Shown: positions 36,697 to 46,697, counted from the first letter of the stretch. The stretch is DNA of 64,000 bases from Novosphingobium olei (GCF_012927405.1 NZ_JABBGM010000006.1:186001-250000); one strand, 5' to 3'. The notes: generated by a model from the sequence alone, not told the origin. Numbers and translations: made by a program.

Positions 36697-39183
36697 TTGA
36701 TCAAGCCAGTCCGCCGCGCAGTTATTGGTCGCGCGCTGCTTTTCGCAAGCGCGCTGACCGCCGCGACGTCCGCCCTCGTCGCCACGCGCGGCGCGGGCGC
36801 GGTAGAGACCGACGGCACGATGCTGGCCGCCGCCGCCGCGCGGATCGAACCCATGCTCGATACATACTGTTCGCGCTGCCATAACGACGTCGACAATGTC
36901 GCCGGGCTGTCGGTTGCCGATCTGAAGGTCGAGGACTTGCGCACCGGCCGCAATGCCGAGGCGTGGGAGAAGATCCTGCGCCGCGTCGCCTCGGGCGAGA
37001 TGCCGCCGCATTCCAAGCCCCAGCCCGATCCGCAAATGCGCGCCGCCTTCGTCGATTTCCTCAATGCGAGCCGAGCAAGCTTCGTCGCGGCGAACCCCGA
37101 TCCCGGGCGCAGCGTGCTGCGGCGGCTCAACCGTGCCGAATACGCCAACGCGGTGCGCGATCTGCTGGGCGTAGAGGGCGATTTCGCGCGCGAGCTGCCG
37201 GCGGACAATTCGGGCTTCGGCTTCGACAACATCGCCGATGTGTTGAGCGTTTCGCCGACGCTGATGGAGCGATACGTCGCCGTTGCCGGAAAGGTCGCGC
37301 GGCAGGCGACCGGGCTGACCGCCAAGCGCGACTACGTCACCACGTTCCAGGTGGCGAAGGACGGGTCGGTAATGAATTCGGGCATTCCCGCCTACAACGA
37401 GCGCGCGGGCGCGGACCTGCCGCTCGCGTCGCGCGGGGGGATCGCGGTGCGCTATAACGCGCGCTACGACGGCAAGTACGACATCGCCGCCTGGCTCAAT
37501 TCGAACACCAACAACGAAAGCGACCGGCTGATCGAGGACCGCTATGTGGCGCGGGTGCCGATGAAGGCCGGGCCGCACACGGTCAGCATGGCGTTCCGCC
37601 GCCAGACCTGGCCCGACGAGACGGTGCAGACGCTGCGCAACGACACGTCCTACGTGCCGCTGCCGATCGACAAGCCGGCGCTGCTGCCGCTCGACGTGTG
37701 GGTCGATGGCGTGCGGGCGAGCACGCTGATGGTGCCATCGTGGCGGATGCATTCGCGCTATTCGCAGCGCAACTTCCCGCGCGATCTGCTGCAACTGGAC
37801 GTCGCCGGTCCCTTCGAGGCCAAGGGCCTTGCCGAAACGCCTTCGCGCCGGGCGATTTTCATCTGCACGCCCCGCTCCGTGGCGCAGGAAGAGCCGTGCG
37901 CGCGGCAGATCCTCGCAACGCTGGCGCGGCGCGCATGGCGACGCCCGGTCAGCCCGGCCGATGTCGCGCCGCTGCTGGCCATCTATAACGGAGAGCGCAA
38001 GCAGTCGGACTTCGGGCACGGGATCGAGGCCGCGATCGAGGCGCTGCTGGTCTCGCCGCGCTTCCTGTTCGTGGTGGAAAGCCCGCCGCCGGGCACGCCA
38101 GCGGGCGCGGCCTACCCGGTTTCGGACTTAGACCTTGCCACGCGGCTTTCGCTGTTCCTGTGGAGCTCGATCCCCGATGAACGCCTGCTTGCGCTCGCCG
38201 AGCAGGGCAGGTTGCGCACGCCCGCGGTGCTCGATGGCGAGATCGCGCGGATGCTGGCCGATCCCAGGGCAGGCGCGCTGACAGACAACTTCGCCGGTCA
38301 GTGGCTCTACTTGCGCAATCTCGACCAGCAGCGCCCCGACATCACGGTGTTCCCGCAATTCGATCACCGCCTGCGCGAGGCGATGGCGACGGAGACGCGG
38401 ATGTTCTTCGCCAACGTGCTGTCGGCCAACCGGCCGGTGACCGATTTCATCCGCTCGGACTACACGTTCCTCAACCAGCGGCTTGCCGAACACTACGGGA
38501 TTGCGGGCGTGCGCGGCCCTGCCTTCCGCAAGGTGGCGCTCGATCCGGCATCGCCGCGCGGCGGACTGCTGGGGCAGGCGAGCATCCTGACGGTGACGTC
38601 GTATGGCAACCACACTTCTGTGGTGAAGCGTGGCAAGTGGATACTCGACAACATGCTGGCATCGCCCCCGCCGCCGCCGCCGCCGGACGTTCCCGCGCTC
38701 AAGACCGAGCATGACGGCCGCTTGCTTACCGCGCGCCAGCAGCTCGAACTGCATCGCGCCAACGCATCGTGCGCCGCTTGCCACATGAAGATGGACCCGC
38801 TGGGCTTCGCGCTCGAAAACTTCGACGCGGTGGGCGCCTGGCGCACCAGCGACGCCGGCCAGGCGATCGACAACACCGCCACGCTGCCGACCGGCGCGAA
38901 CATCGCGGGCGTCGGCGGCCTGCGCGACGTGCTGATGGCTCGGCGCGACGAATTCGCGCAGGCTTTTACCGAGCGGCTGATGACCTATGCCCTGGCACGC
39001 GGGCTGGGGCCGCAGGACATGCCGGCGGTGCGCGCCATCGCCCGGCAGGCGGCGCGCGACGACTATCGCGCGCAGACCATCGTGCGCGGGATCGTGACGA
39101 GTCCGGGGTTCACCATGCGCAAGGCCGCGATGAGCGTCGTCGCCGTCACTCCGGGTGCAGCATCGGGCAGGAGAGCGAAGTGA
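36697..39183 (+). CDS. DUF1587/DUF1592/DUF1588/DUF1585 multidomain haem protein
   Basis: This 828-aa exported protein is started at TTG 36697, with a hydrophobic signal (ALLFASALTAATSALVA). A CxxCH haem motif (CSRCH, residues 58-62) is followed by the LRRLNRAEYANAVRDLLGV segment of DUF1587. Later come LDLATRLSLFLWSSIPDERLL (DUF1592), a second CxxCH (CAACH, residues 692-696) with MDPLGFALENFDAVG (DUF1588), and the C-terminal LARGLGPQDMP (DUF1585). These domain sets are typical of planctomycete-type periplasmic proteins of unknown function. Two CxxCH motifs suggest a di-haem, redox-active protein. It overlaps the DUF1552 gene by 4 bp. Confidence 0.9.
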   Translation: MIKPVRRAVIGRALLFASALTAATSALVATRGAGAVETDGTMLAAAAARIEPMLDTYCSRCHNDVDNVAGLSVADLKVEDLRTGRNAEAWEKILRRVASGEMPPHSKPQPDPQMRAAFVDFLNASRASFVAANPDPGRSVLRRLNRAEYANAVRDLLGVEGDFARELPADNSGFGFDNIADVLSVSPTLMERYVAVAGKVARQATGLTAKRDYVTTFQVAKDGSVMNSGIPAYNERAGADLPLASRGGIAVRYNARYDGKYDIAAWLNSNTNNESDRLIEDRYVARVPMKAGPHTVSMAFRRQTWPDETVQTLRNDTSYVPLPIDKPALLPLDVWVDGVRASTLMVPSWRMHSRYSQRNFPRDLLQLDVAGPFEAKGLAETPSRRAIFICTPRSVAQEEPCARQILATLARRAWRRPVSPADVAPLLAIYNGERKQSDFGHGIEAAIEALLVSPRFLFVVESPPPGTPAGAAYPVSDLDLATRLSLFLWSSIPDERLLALAEQGRLRTPAVLDGEIARMLADPRAGALTDNFAGQWLYLRNLDQQRPDITVFPQFDHRLREAMATETRMFFANVLSANRPVTDFIRSDYTFLNQRLAEHYGIAGVRGPAFRKVALDPASPRGGLLGQASILTVTSYGNHTSVVKRGKWILDNMLASPPPPPPPDVPALKTEHDGRLLTARQQLELHRANASCAACHMKMDPLGFALENFDAVGAWRTSDAGQAIDNTATLPTGANIAGVGGLRDVLMARRDEFAQAFTERLMTYALARGLGPQDMPAVRAIARQAARDDYRAQTIVRGIVTSPGFTMRKAAMSVVAVTPGAASGRRAK

Positions 39184-40517
39184 GGATCATCCGCAAGCCC
39201 CTGTCACGCCGCACCGTCCTGCGCGGCGCCGGCACGGCCATGGCGCTGCCGCTGCTCGAAGCGATGCTGCCGAACAGTGCCATGGCGGATACGGCGCAGC
39301 GGCCGAAGCGGCTGCAGGTGTTCTATACCCCCAACGGCATGACGATGGACGCGTATCGCCCGGCGTCGACGGGGCGCGACTATGCGCTGCCACCCACGCT
39401 GGCGCCGCTCGCCCCGCATCGCGACAGCATGGTCGTGGTGTCCGGGCTGGGCCATCCGCAGGCGGCGGCGATGGGCGATCGTCCGGCGGGTCACGGCCGG
39501 TCCTGCCCCGCGTTCCTGACCGGCGCGCACGCCAAGCAGACCGAAGGGCCCGATATCCGCTGCGGCGTGTCGATGGACCAGGTGTTCGCCGCGCATCTGG
39601 GCGATGCGACGCAGATCCCCTCGCTCGAACTGGGGATCGACCAGGCGAGCCTGCTGGGCAGCTGCGACATCAACTATTCCTGTGCCTATACCAACGGCAT
39701 TTCCTGGCTGACGCCCACCGTGCCGCTGCCGGTCACCGCCAACCCGCGCGACGTGTTCGAGCGCCTGTTCGGCGATGGCGAGGCGCTGGATGCGAAAAGC
39801 CGCACCGCGCAGGCGCGGCGGCAGACCTCGATCCTGGACTTCGTGCGCGAGGATGCGGCGCGGCTTTCGGGCGCGCTCGGTGTTGAGGACCGGCACAAGC
39901 TCGACGAATATCTCGAAGCCTCGCGCGCGATCGAACGCCGCATCCAGCGGGCCGAAGCCGGGCCCGCCGTGGTGCAGACCGGCCTCCAGCAGCCGGCGGG
40001 CATCCCCGCCACCTTTGCCGACCACGTGCGCCTGATGATCGACCTGCAGGTGCTGGCGATGCAGGCCGACCTGACGCGCGTGGGCACGTTCATGATCGGG
40101 CGCGAGATTTCCAACCGCACCTACCCCGAGATCGGCGTGCCGGATTCGCACCACATGCTGAGCCATCACGGCAAGAACCCGGACAAGATGGCCAAGCTGG
40201 CGCAGATCAACCGTTATCACATGGAATTCTTCGCCTACGCGCTGCAGCGGATGAAGGACACGCGCGATGGCGCGGGCTCGCTGCTCGACAGCACGCTGGT
40301 GATCCGGGGATCGGCGTTCGGCGATTCCAACGATCACGACTTCATGGATCTGCCGGTGATCGTCGCGGGCGGGCTGGTGAAGGGCGGGCGCCATGTCGAA
40401 GTGGCCAAGGGCACTTCGATGTCGAACCTGATGCTCGCCGGGCTCAACCTGCTGGGCGTCCAGACCGACAGGTTCGGCGACAGCACTGGCCCCTTGCGAG
40501 AACTGACCGATGCGTAG
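39180..40517 (+). CDS. DUF1552 Tat-exported protein
   Basis: This 445-aa protein is started at GTG 39180, within a GTGA overlap with the preceding stop. A Tat-like signal LSRRTVLRGAGTAMALPLLE leads into MLPNSAMADTAQRPKRLQVF, and the DUF1552 body contains VVVSGLGHPQAA, GHGRSCPAFLTG and YTNGISWLTP. The family belongs to the alkaline-phosphatase/sulfatase-like DUF1501/DUF1552 group and nearly always sits beside DUF1592 proteins. The function is unknown; a periplasmic partner of the haem protein is inferred. Confidence 0.9.
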   Translation: MRIIRKPLSRRTVLRGAGTAMALPLLEAMLPNSAMADTAQRPKRLQVFYTPNGMTMDAYRPASTGRDYALPPTLAPLAPHRDSMVVVSGLGHPQAAAMGDRPAGHGRSCPAFLTGAHAKQTEGPDIRCGVSMDQVFAAHLGDATQIPSLELGIDQASLLGSCDINYSCAYTNGISWLTPTVPLPVTANPRDVFERLFGDGEALDAKSRTAQARRQTSILDFVREDAARLSGALGVEDRHKLDEYLEASRAIERRIQRAEAGPAVVQTGLQQPAGIPATFADHVRLMIDLQVLAMQADLTRVGTFMIGREISNRTYPEIGVPDSHHMLSHHGKNPDKMAKLAQINRYHMEFFAYALQRMKDTRDGAGSLLDSTLVIRGSAFGDSNDHDFMDLPVIVAGGLVKGGRHVEVAKGTSMSNLMLAGLNLLGVQTDRFGDSTGPLRELTDA

Positions 40518-41841
40518 GCTGCTGCTGGCGGTGGCCTTGTCGGCGAGCGTGACGGCCGGTGCCGCGCATGCGCAGGACGATCGCGTGGCCGATGCGATTG
40601 GGCGCGACGATGTGGCCGCGCTCGGGGCGGCACTCGCCGGGGGCGCGGATGCGAACCAGCGGCTCGCCTATGGCGAAACCCCGCTGGCGCGCGCGGTGGA
40701 GGTGCAGGACGCAGACCTTGTCCGCATGCTGCTGGCCCATGGCGCGAAAGCCAGCGTGGCCGATGCCTCGGGGCTTACGCCGCTGGGGCTTGCCTGCGAA
40801 CGCGGCGATCCGGCGATCGTGCTGGCGCTTGTCGACGCCGGCGCCGATGTGCACCGGGCCTCGGCGGAGGGCGCCTCGCCGCTGGCGCTGTGCGCGCGCT
40901 TTTCGACCCCCGCCACGGTCCGGGCGCTCCTAGATCGCGGCGCCCCGGTCGAAAGCCTTGACCCGCGCGGGCAGACCCCGCTGATGTGGGCTGCCTCTGC
41001 CGGACAGGCTGAAGCGGTGGCGCTCCTGCTGAAGGCCGGCGCGAAGGTCGAACGGGAAGCGAAGGGCGGCTTCACCCCGCTGTTCTTCGCCATCGCCGGC
41101 GGCAACCCGGCGGTGTTCGATGCGATCGTCGCGGCCGGTGCCGACCTTTCTCGCCGTGGGCCGGAAAACACCAGCGCGCTGCAGATGGCGCTCTACCAGA
41201 AGAACTGGGCCGTGGCGCAGAAGCTGATCGAACGCGGCGGCGATCTGGCCGAGATCGACCGCAACGGCAACCGCCCGCTCCACGTCGCCGCTGCCGCAGG
41301 GGCGGACGCGCTCGTCGCCGCGATGCTGGCACACGGGGCCGATGCCAATGGCCTGACCGGACCCTCTCGGATCACCTGGGTGACCGAGGCGAACTTCGGC
41401 GTGCCGCCGCCGCCCGTTCCGCCGACGCCGCCGTTGCTGCGGGCGGCGCAGTCGGGACAGGCCGCGGTCATGCGGCGACTTGTCGCAGGCGGCGCCGACA
41501 AGACCTTCGTCGCCGCGGACGGGACCAACGTGCTGCTGGCCGCAGCTTCCAGCCAGAGCCCTGAGGCTGTGGCGCTGGCCATCGAACTTGTCGGCAATGT
41601 CGACGTGCAGGATGCGAGCGGTAAGACGGCGCTGCACCGCGTTCTGGATGGAGGCTACCACCCGCAGCAGGGCGCGATGCTGAAGCTGCTGGCAGACCAT
41701 CGCGCGCGCACCGACATCGCGGACAAATCCGGTCGCACCGCGCAGCAGGCCGCAGCCGGTGCTATCTCCGAGGTCAAGGCGGCGTATGGGCAGGCGTTTC
41801 CCAAGGCCGATCCCGGCGCAAGACTGCCTGCCGTGCGCTAG
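40510..41841 (+). CDS. exported ankyrin-repeat protein
   Basis: This 443-aa protein has a signal peptide MRRLLLAVALSASVTAGAAHA, then about nine ankyrin repeats (for example GETPLARAVEVQDADLVRML, GLTPLGLACERGDPAIVLAL, GQTPLMWAASAGQAEAVALL). The start overlaps DUF1552 by 8 bp, giving a three-gene coupled operon. Ankyrin arrays bind proteins, so it may scaffold the two large periplasmic partners. A short proline-rich insert (VPPPPVPPTPP) splits the repeats at about residue 300. It converges on the nucleoside-hydrolase-like gene with a 4-bp overlap. Confidence 0.9.
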   Translation: MRRLLLAVALSASVTAGAAHAQDDRVADAIGRDDVAALGAALAGGADANQRLAYGETPLARAVEVQDADLVRMLLAHGAKASVADASGLTPLGLACERGDPAIVLALVDAGADVHRASAEGASPLALCARFSTPATVRALLDRGAPVESLDPRGQTPLMWAASAGQAEAVALLLKAGAKVEREAKGGFTPLFFAIAGGNPAVFDAIVAAGADLSRRGPENTSALQMALYQKNWAVAQKLIERGGDLAEIDRNGNRPLHVAAAAGADALVAAMLAHGADANGLTGPSRITWVTEANFGVPPPPVPPTPPLLRAAQSGQAAVMRRLVAGGADKTFVAADGTNVLLAAASSQSPEAVALAIELVGNVDVQDASGKTALHRVLDGGYHPQQGAMLKLLADHRARTDIADKSGRTAQQAAAGAISEVKAAYGQAFPKADPGARLPAVR

Positions 41842-42878
41842 GCCCCGGAGGCGGACCGAGAGCGCCCATCCTGGGCGCGGATGCGGGCGAACATGCTGCG
41901 GAACGTCAGCCCCGCATCGATCCGCGTATAGATGCGCATCGGCCTGCCGCCGGGATTGGCCCGATATTCGCCCGAAGGTCCGAGCCGGGGGGTGGGCATG
42001 GTGACATAGTCGCTGGATGCCGCGTCGGGCTGGAACGGCGTTTGCAGCGCCGTCAGCGTGACCAGCGGGCTGTCGCCGAGCACGTAAGTCTCGGTTCGAG
42101 GAAGCGTTGCGGCGATCGCCGGGGGCATGGTGTCCAGTTTCCCCAGCAATGCTTCAAGCTCGCCATGGAGGTAGGCGCCCAGTGGGCCGTTGCTGGCGAG
42201 CGCGCGAATTTCGGCGATATCGACCAGCATCTGCCGATAGGCGTTGCGCGGCACCTGCCAGATTTCGATGTCGCTTTCGTTGAAGATGACCTGCGCGGCC
42301 AAGGGATCGATCGTCAGATTGTATTCGACTTCGGGCGGTCCCGGCAGCACGGGGCCAAGCCCTGCGTGCTCGTTGCCGCCGATCCAGATCAGCTTCAACC
42401 GTTTGCCGATGCGCGGATCGGCGCGCCAGGCGCGGGCGATCTCGGTGAGTCCGGCGCCGGCGGCATAGATCAGCGGTTCGCCGGTATCCTCGCGCAGCGC
42501 TTCGTGTACAATTGCGCTGGTGGCCGGGCTGCTCGTGCGATCCTGCAGCGAGGCGAGGGCGGTCTCTCCGCCAGCGATCACCGGCGTCTGCATGCCAAGC
42601 AGGGCAAGCAGGTCTTTGGCCTTGTCGGCAGCATTGCGGGCCTGCCGACTGCTCGGATCAAAAGGCGATCCGGGCTGAAGATGCGTGCCGACGATGAGCG
42701 TGGTCCGGGTTGCCGGGCACAGCAGTTGATGGGCAAGCTGGAACAGCCCGTCCGGATCGCCACCGAAGTCGTTGTCGACGACAAGGCGGGCAATCGCGGG
42801 CCGTTCACCGAATGCCGGCATTGCGGCGAGGCCGGCAAGCAGGGCGCCGGACGTGCCGAGAAATGACCGTCGATCCAC
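41838..42878 (-). CDS. nucleoside-hydrolase-like protein, Tat-exported
   Basis: This 346-aa protein is started at GTG 42878, six bases after AAGGAG (a TTG two codons upstream is possible). A Tat-like signal DRRSFLGTSGALLAGLAAMP is followed by VVDNDFGGDPDGLFQLAHQLL. This is the nucleoside-hydrolase metal loop, in which the usual final Asp (D-D) reads D-G (Gly44). The rest fits the fold (SAIVHEALREDTGEPLIYAAG, LKLIWIGGN). With the altered loop, catalysis on classical nucleosides is uncertain. It lies 17 bp after GH30 in a carbohydrate operon. Confidence 0.8.
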   Translation of the reverse strand: MDRRSFLGTSGALLAGLAAMPAFGERPAIARLVVDNDFGGDPDGLFQLAHQLLCPATRTTLIVGTHLQPGSPFDPSSRQARNAADKAKDLLALLGMQTPVIAGGETALASLQDRTSSPATSAIVHEALREDTGEPLIYAAGAGLTEIARAWRADPRIGKRLKLIWIGGNEHAGLGPVLPGPPEVEYNLTIDPLAAQVIFNESDIEIWQVPRNAYRQMLVDIAEIRALASNGPLGAYLHGELEALLGKLDTMPPAIAATLPRTETYVLGDSPLVTLTALQTPFQPDAASSDYVTMPTPRLGPSGEYRANPGGRPMRIYTRIDAGLTFRSMFARIRAQDGRSRSASGA

Positions 42879-42895
42879 GCGCAACTCCTTGGGCT

Positions 42896-44392
42896 TCAGC
42901 CGATCATGCTCGCCGGCAGGACGATCGTGTTGAGGGAATCGGGCGCGAGTTCAAGGGACAGCATCCTGCCGCCGATCATGTTGCGCACGGTCAACGGCTG
43001 CGCGATGGCGTTGTTGGTCACCAGCACGAGCGAACCGTCGGGATTGCGGAAGGCCAGCTGGTCATCGAAGCCCAGGAAGCTGTCGACCGGCACGAAGCGG
43101 GCGCCCGGGCGCACGAACGCGGCAAGGTGTCGAATAAGCCAATAGTCTTCGGTCAGCCGATACGTGCCCGCAGCGGTGTCCACTTCGACAAGGCTGTTCT
43201 GCGGCCAACCCCACCCGCTCATGCCGCCCTTGGGCATGGCCATGTTCCAGTATGTCCATGCACTCGCCCCGTACTGGAAATAGCGCTTGATCGTTGCCCA
43301 GCCATAGCGCGCATAGTGCCAGTCGTTGGTGCCGACGCCACATTCCTGCTCCGAACCCCAGAGCTCAAGCTTGGGGAAGCGTTCGGCGAGGGCGGGAAGT
43401 GCCGCCTTTCCGGCCCACTGCACGCCCAGGCCCTTGATGACCGCCGCCGCTTCCGGATGCGCCATCACCGCCGAGACCAGATCGGCGTTGCCGCGCTCGA
43501 GCGTTCCGAAGAACACGCGCACGCCCAGCTTGTCCATCTCTCGCCCCACAAACGGGATGAACCTGGCGAGCCCTTCGGGCGTCCATGTGCAGCTCGGGAA
43601 CGGTTGTGCCGAGTTGAATTCGTTCTGCGGCATCACCGTGTCGATGCGGATGCCGGCCTTGGCGTATTCCTCGACATATCGCGCGAAATAGCGCGCGTAG
43701 GTTTCGAAGTAGCGATCTTCCTGGATGAAGGAATCGGTTCCTTCCCTGCCCAGCTGGTCTGGCCGGATGCCGTTGTCGGGATTGTTGGGCCATGCCGGGG
43801 CCTGCGCATAGTGGCCCCCCTTCTTCATCCACGTCGGAGGGGACCAGGGCGAGGCCCAGACCTTCAGGTCGGGGCGCAAGTCCTTTGCTGCCTTGATGTA
43901 GGGGATCAGCGTTTCGCGATCGTTGGCGACCGAGAAGTGGGACAGCGCGAAATCGCCGGGCGTTTCGTCGTAGCTGTACCACTTGCGCGAGATGTCGTTC
44001 GCCCCGATCGGCGTGCGGCATTGGCTGAAGGCGCAGCCATCATCGCCGAACAACCGCTCGAGCGCCGTGGCGCGGGCCGGTGCTGGCAAGGCCGAGAGCG
44101 CTTCCCAGCCCTTTTCACTGAAGGCACCGCCGAAGCCGGCGATCGTCTGCTTGGGCGCATCGAGCCGGATCTGCGCGCTCATCGCAAACGGATTGGCCGC
44201 TGCCGCAGTCAGTTCGGGCACTGCAACGGAGCGCCAGGGTTGCCCTGCCCGGGTCGAAAACCAGAGCGGGCCCGAACGTTCATGCGGGGGCGATCCGGTG
44301 GCCGCTCCTGCGAGACCCGGAACCGCGCTCGCCAGTGCACCTGCACCAACGAGACCGAATGCTTCCCTGCGACTGACGCCCGGGCCCGCCAT
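42896..44392 (-). CDS. glycoside hydrolase family 30 enzyme
   Basis: This 498-aa protein has a Tat-like signal (SRREAFGLVGAGALASA). The GH30 core begins QTIAGFGGAFSEKGWEAL, the candidate acid/base is Glu258 in VMPQNEFNS, and the nucleophile is probably Glu348 in ELWGSEQECG. The family includes glucosylceramidases and endo-beta-1,6-glucanases. No subfamily can be chosen by eye. It starts 2 bp after the GH3 stop, so the two enzymes likely work in series on a beta-glucoside in the periplasm. Confidence 0.9.
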   Translation of the reverse strand: MAGPGVSRREAFGLVGAGALASAVPGLAGAATGSPPHERSGPLWFSTRAGQPWRSVAVPELTAAAANPFAMSAQIRLDAPKQTIAGFGGAFSEKGWEALSALPAPARATALERLFGDDGCAFSQCRTPIGANDISRKWYSYDETPGDFALSHFSVANDRETLIPYIKAAKDLRPDLKVWASPWSPPTWMKKGGHYAQAPAWPNNPDNGIRPDQLGREGTDSFIQEDRYFETYARYFARYVEEYAKAGIRIDTVMPQNEFNSAQPFPSCTWTPEGLARFIPFVGREMDKLGVRVFFGTLERGNADLVSAVMAHPEAAAVIKGLGVQWAGKAALPALAERFPKLELWGSEQECGVGTNDWHYARYGWATIKRYFQYGASAWTYWNMAMPKGGMSGWGWPQNSLVEVDTAAGTYRLTEDYWLIRHLAAFVRPGARFVPVDSFLGFDDQLAFRNPDGSLVLVTNNAIAQPLTVRNMIGGRMLSLELAPDSLNTIVLPASMIG

Positions 44393-44394
44393 GG

Positions 44395-46605
44395 TCAGTC
44401 CTTCCAGCTGCGCGCGGCCATCTTCACCTTGACCACGGGGCCGAGGTCCTGTGCGTTGGCGCCGAGCGCAAACCCGTATTCGCCCGCCGGCATCGTCCAG
44501 CCGCCATCCTTCCAGTCGGCCAGCAGGCGCGGATCGATCTTCACGGTAACCTTCTGCGACGCGCCCGGCGCAAGGCTCACCCGCTGGAACCCGACGAGAC
44601 GCTGCTTGGCGCCGTCCGGGCGCGACACGAGATAGACCTGCCCGACGTCATCGCCGGCAACCTTGCCCGTGTTGGTCAGGGTGAAGCTTGCGGAAAGCCC
44701 CGCAACCTTCAGCGCATTGCGCGAGAAGGTCGTGTAGCTGAGGCCGTAACCGAACGGGAACAGCGGCTTGGCCCCGTTCCGCGCGAACCAGCGGTATCCG
44801 ACGTCCGAACCTTCGACGTCGTAATCCGCGACGAGCTTGTCCTTGCCCGGCTCCGGATCGCCCGAGAAATTGGGCTCGACCCAGTCGCTGCCGTCAAGCT
44901 TGGGCCGGGGCAGCTGGTTGACGCTGGCCGGGAACGTGACCGGCAGGCGGCCACCCGGGTTGGTATCGCCGAACAGCACCGACGCGATCGCTTCGCCACC
45001 GCGCGCACCGGGATACCAGGCTTCGACCACGGCGCCGGCCTTGTCGAGCCAGGGCATCGCGACGGGACCACCAGTTTCGAGGACGACGATGGTGTTCGGG
45101 TTGGCGGCGGCAACGGCAGCGATCAGCGCATCCTGGCCGTCCGGCAGCGACAGGTCGGGCTGGTCGAGACCTTCGGTGCGCCATTCGGTGGCGAACACGA
45201 TGGCGACTTCCGCCTGCTTTGCCTTTTCGACCGCATCGGCAATGTAGCGGCCATCGCGGAAGGTGACGGTGGCTTGCGGTGCAAGCGCCTTGATCGCCTT
45301 CAAAGGGGCAGACCGGTGGTAGGACTGCTGCATCAGCGCGGCAAACGGGCCATCGCCGCCCAGCGAACGCGTGGCCGCAGGGCCTTTTTCGTCGTGGACA
45401 AGGCTCGATCCCGAGCCTGCAACCACGCCGCTGTCGGCGTAGCCGCCGATCACCGCAATCGATTTGGCGGTCTTGGCCAGCGGCAGCAAGCCTTCGCGGT
45501 TCTTGAGCAGAACGATACCCTGCTTGGCGGTTTCTTCTGCCACCTGCGCGTTCTTCGCAAAGTCGATCGCGCCGCCCGGCTTGGCGGGGTTCTTGTCCAG
45601 CCCCGCGGCGTAGATCGCGGTCAGGACGCGCTTGTTCATGTCGTCGAGCCGCGCGCTCCAGGCCGGATCGGCGGCAGCCTTCGCCTTGAGCTGGTCTGCA
45701 AAGAACACGCCCTTGTCGAGCTGCTCGCCCGACTGCTGGTCTAGGCCCTTGATCGCCGCGTCCAGACCGGGGACGGCGCCCCAGTCCGACATGACGAAGC
45801 CCTTCCAGCCCCAGGACTGCTTGAGCACCTTGTTCAGCAGCCAGTCGCTGGCGCAGGCCTGGTCTCCATGCACGCGGTTATAGGCGCACATGACCGAGCC
45901 GGGCTGGCCCTGCTCGATGCCGATCTGGAAGGCGAGCAGGTCGCTTTCGCGCGCGGCGCCTTCGTTGATCTTGATGTCGACGTACTTTCGCCCGGTTTCC
46001 TGGCCGTTGAGCGCGAAGTGCTTGATGGTCGAGATGATGTGATTGGACTGGACCCCGCGGATGGCCGCGCCGACGAGCATGCCCGAAAGCAGCGGGTCTT
46101 CTGCAAGGTATTCGAAAGTGCGGCCGTTGCGCGGATCGCGCATCAGGTTGACACCACCGGCGAGAAGGACGTTGAAACCCTTGGCCCGCGCTTCCGAGCC
46201 GATCATCGCGCCGCCCTGATAAAGCAGCTGCGGGTTCCACGACGCGGCCTGAGCGAGGCCTGAGGGGAGGGCGGTCGCCCCGTCTTTGCGCAACCCGCCA
46301 ACCCAGGCGACGCCAAGGCTGGCGTCCGTTTCGGTGAGCGCGGGTACCCCCAGCCGGGGCACGCCAGCGATATAGCCAGCGCCGGGGATCGCTTCCTTGG
46401 GCATGACTGTGCCCGGGAAGAAGGGCAGGGGCATCGGGCCGTGCGTCAGGATGACCTTCTCTTCGGCCGTCATCTGCTTGACGGTCGCAGCAGCGCGGGC
46501 CTCGGCCGCCTTCAGATCGACAGCAGGCGCCTGCTGGGCGTTTGCCGCACCGTGCGAAAGCGCGGCAAGGGCGACGCCGGCGGCAAGAATCCGGGAGAGG
46601 GTCAT
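44395..46605 (-). CDS. glycoside hydrolase family 3 beta-glucosidase
   Basis: This 736-aa exported enzyme is started at ATG 46605 (signal MTLSRILAAGVALAALSHG followed by AANAQQ). The GH3 N-domain shows IKHFALNGQE (about residue 195), and the nucleophile Asp274 is in GFVMSDWGAV. The C-terminal domain has IVFATEWRTEGLDQPDLSLP, followed by a fibronectin III-like end. It probably releases glucose from oligosaccharides made by the neighbouring GH30. The TonB receptor upstream starts the same strand group. Confidence 0.94.
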   Translation of the reverse strand: MTLSRILAAGVALAALSHGAANAQQAPAVDLKAAEARAAATVKQMTAEEKVILTHGPMPLPFFPGTVMPKEAIPGAGYIAGVPRLGVPALTETDASLGVAWVGGLRKDGATALPSGLAQAASWNPQLLYQGGAMIGSEARAKGFNVLLAGGVNLMRDPRNGRTFEYLAEDPLLSGMLVGAAIRGVQSNHIISTIKHFALNGQETGRKYVDIKINEGAARESDLLAFQIGIEQGQPGSVMCAYNRVHGDQACASDWLLNKVLKQSWGWKGFVMSDWGAVPGLDAAIKGLDQQSGEQLDKGVFFADQLKAKAAADPAWSARLDDMNKRVLTAIYAAGLDKNPAKPGGAIDFAKNAQVAEETAKQGIVLLKNREGLLPLAKTAKSIAVIGGYADSGVVAGSGSSLVHDEKGPAATRSLGGDGPFAALMQQSYHRSAPLKAIKALAPQATVTFRDGRYIADAVEKAKQAEVAIVFATEWRTEGLDQPDLSLPDGQDALIAAVAAANPNTIVVLETGGPVAMPWLDKAGAVVEAWYPGARGGEAIASVLFGDTNPGGRLPVTFPASVNQLPRPKLDGSDWVEPNFSGDPEPGKDKLVADYDVEGSDVGYRWFARNGAKPLFPFGYGLSYTTFSRNALKVAGLSASFTLTNTGKVAGDDVGQVYLVSRPDGAKQRLVGFQRVSLAPGASQKVTVKIDPRLLADWKDGGWTMPAGEYGFALGANAQDLGPVVKVKMAARSWKD

Positions 46606-46697
46606 GCGAACTCCTTGGATGAAATCTGGAATCGGGGGGAACCCCAAATAATTGGGCCGCAATCCGAAGACTGCGGCCCAGTTCAGGGTGGATCTGC

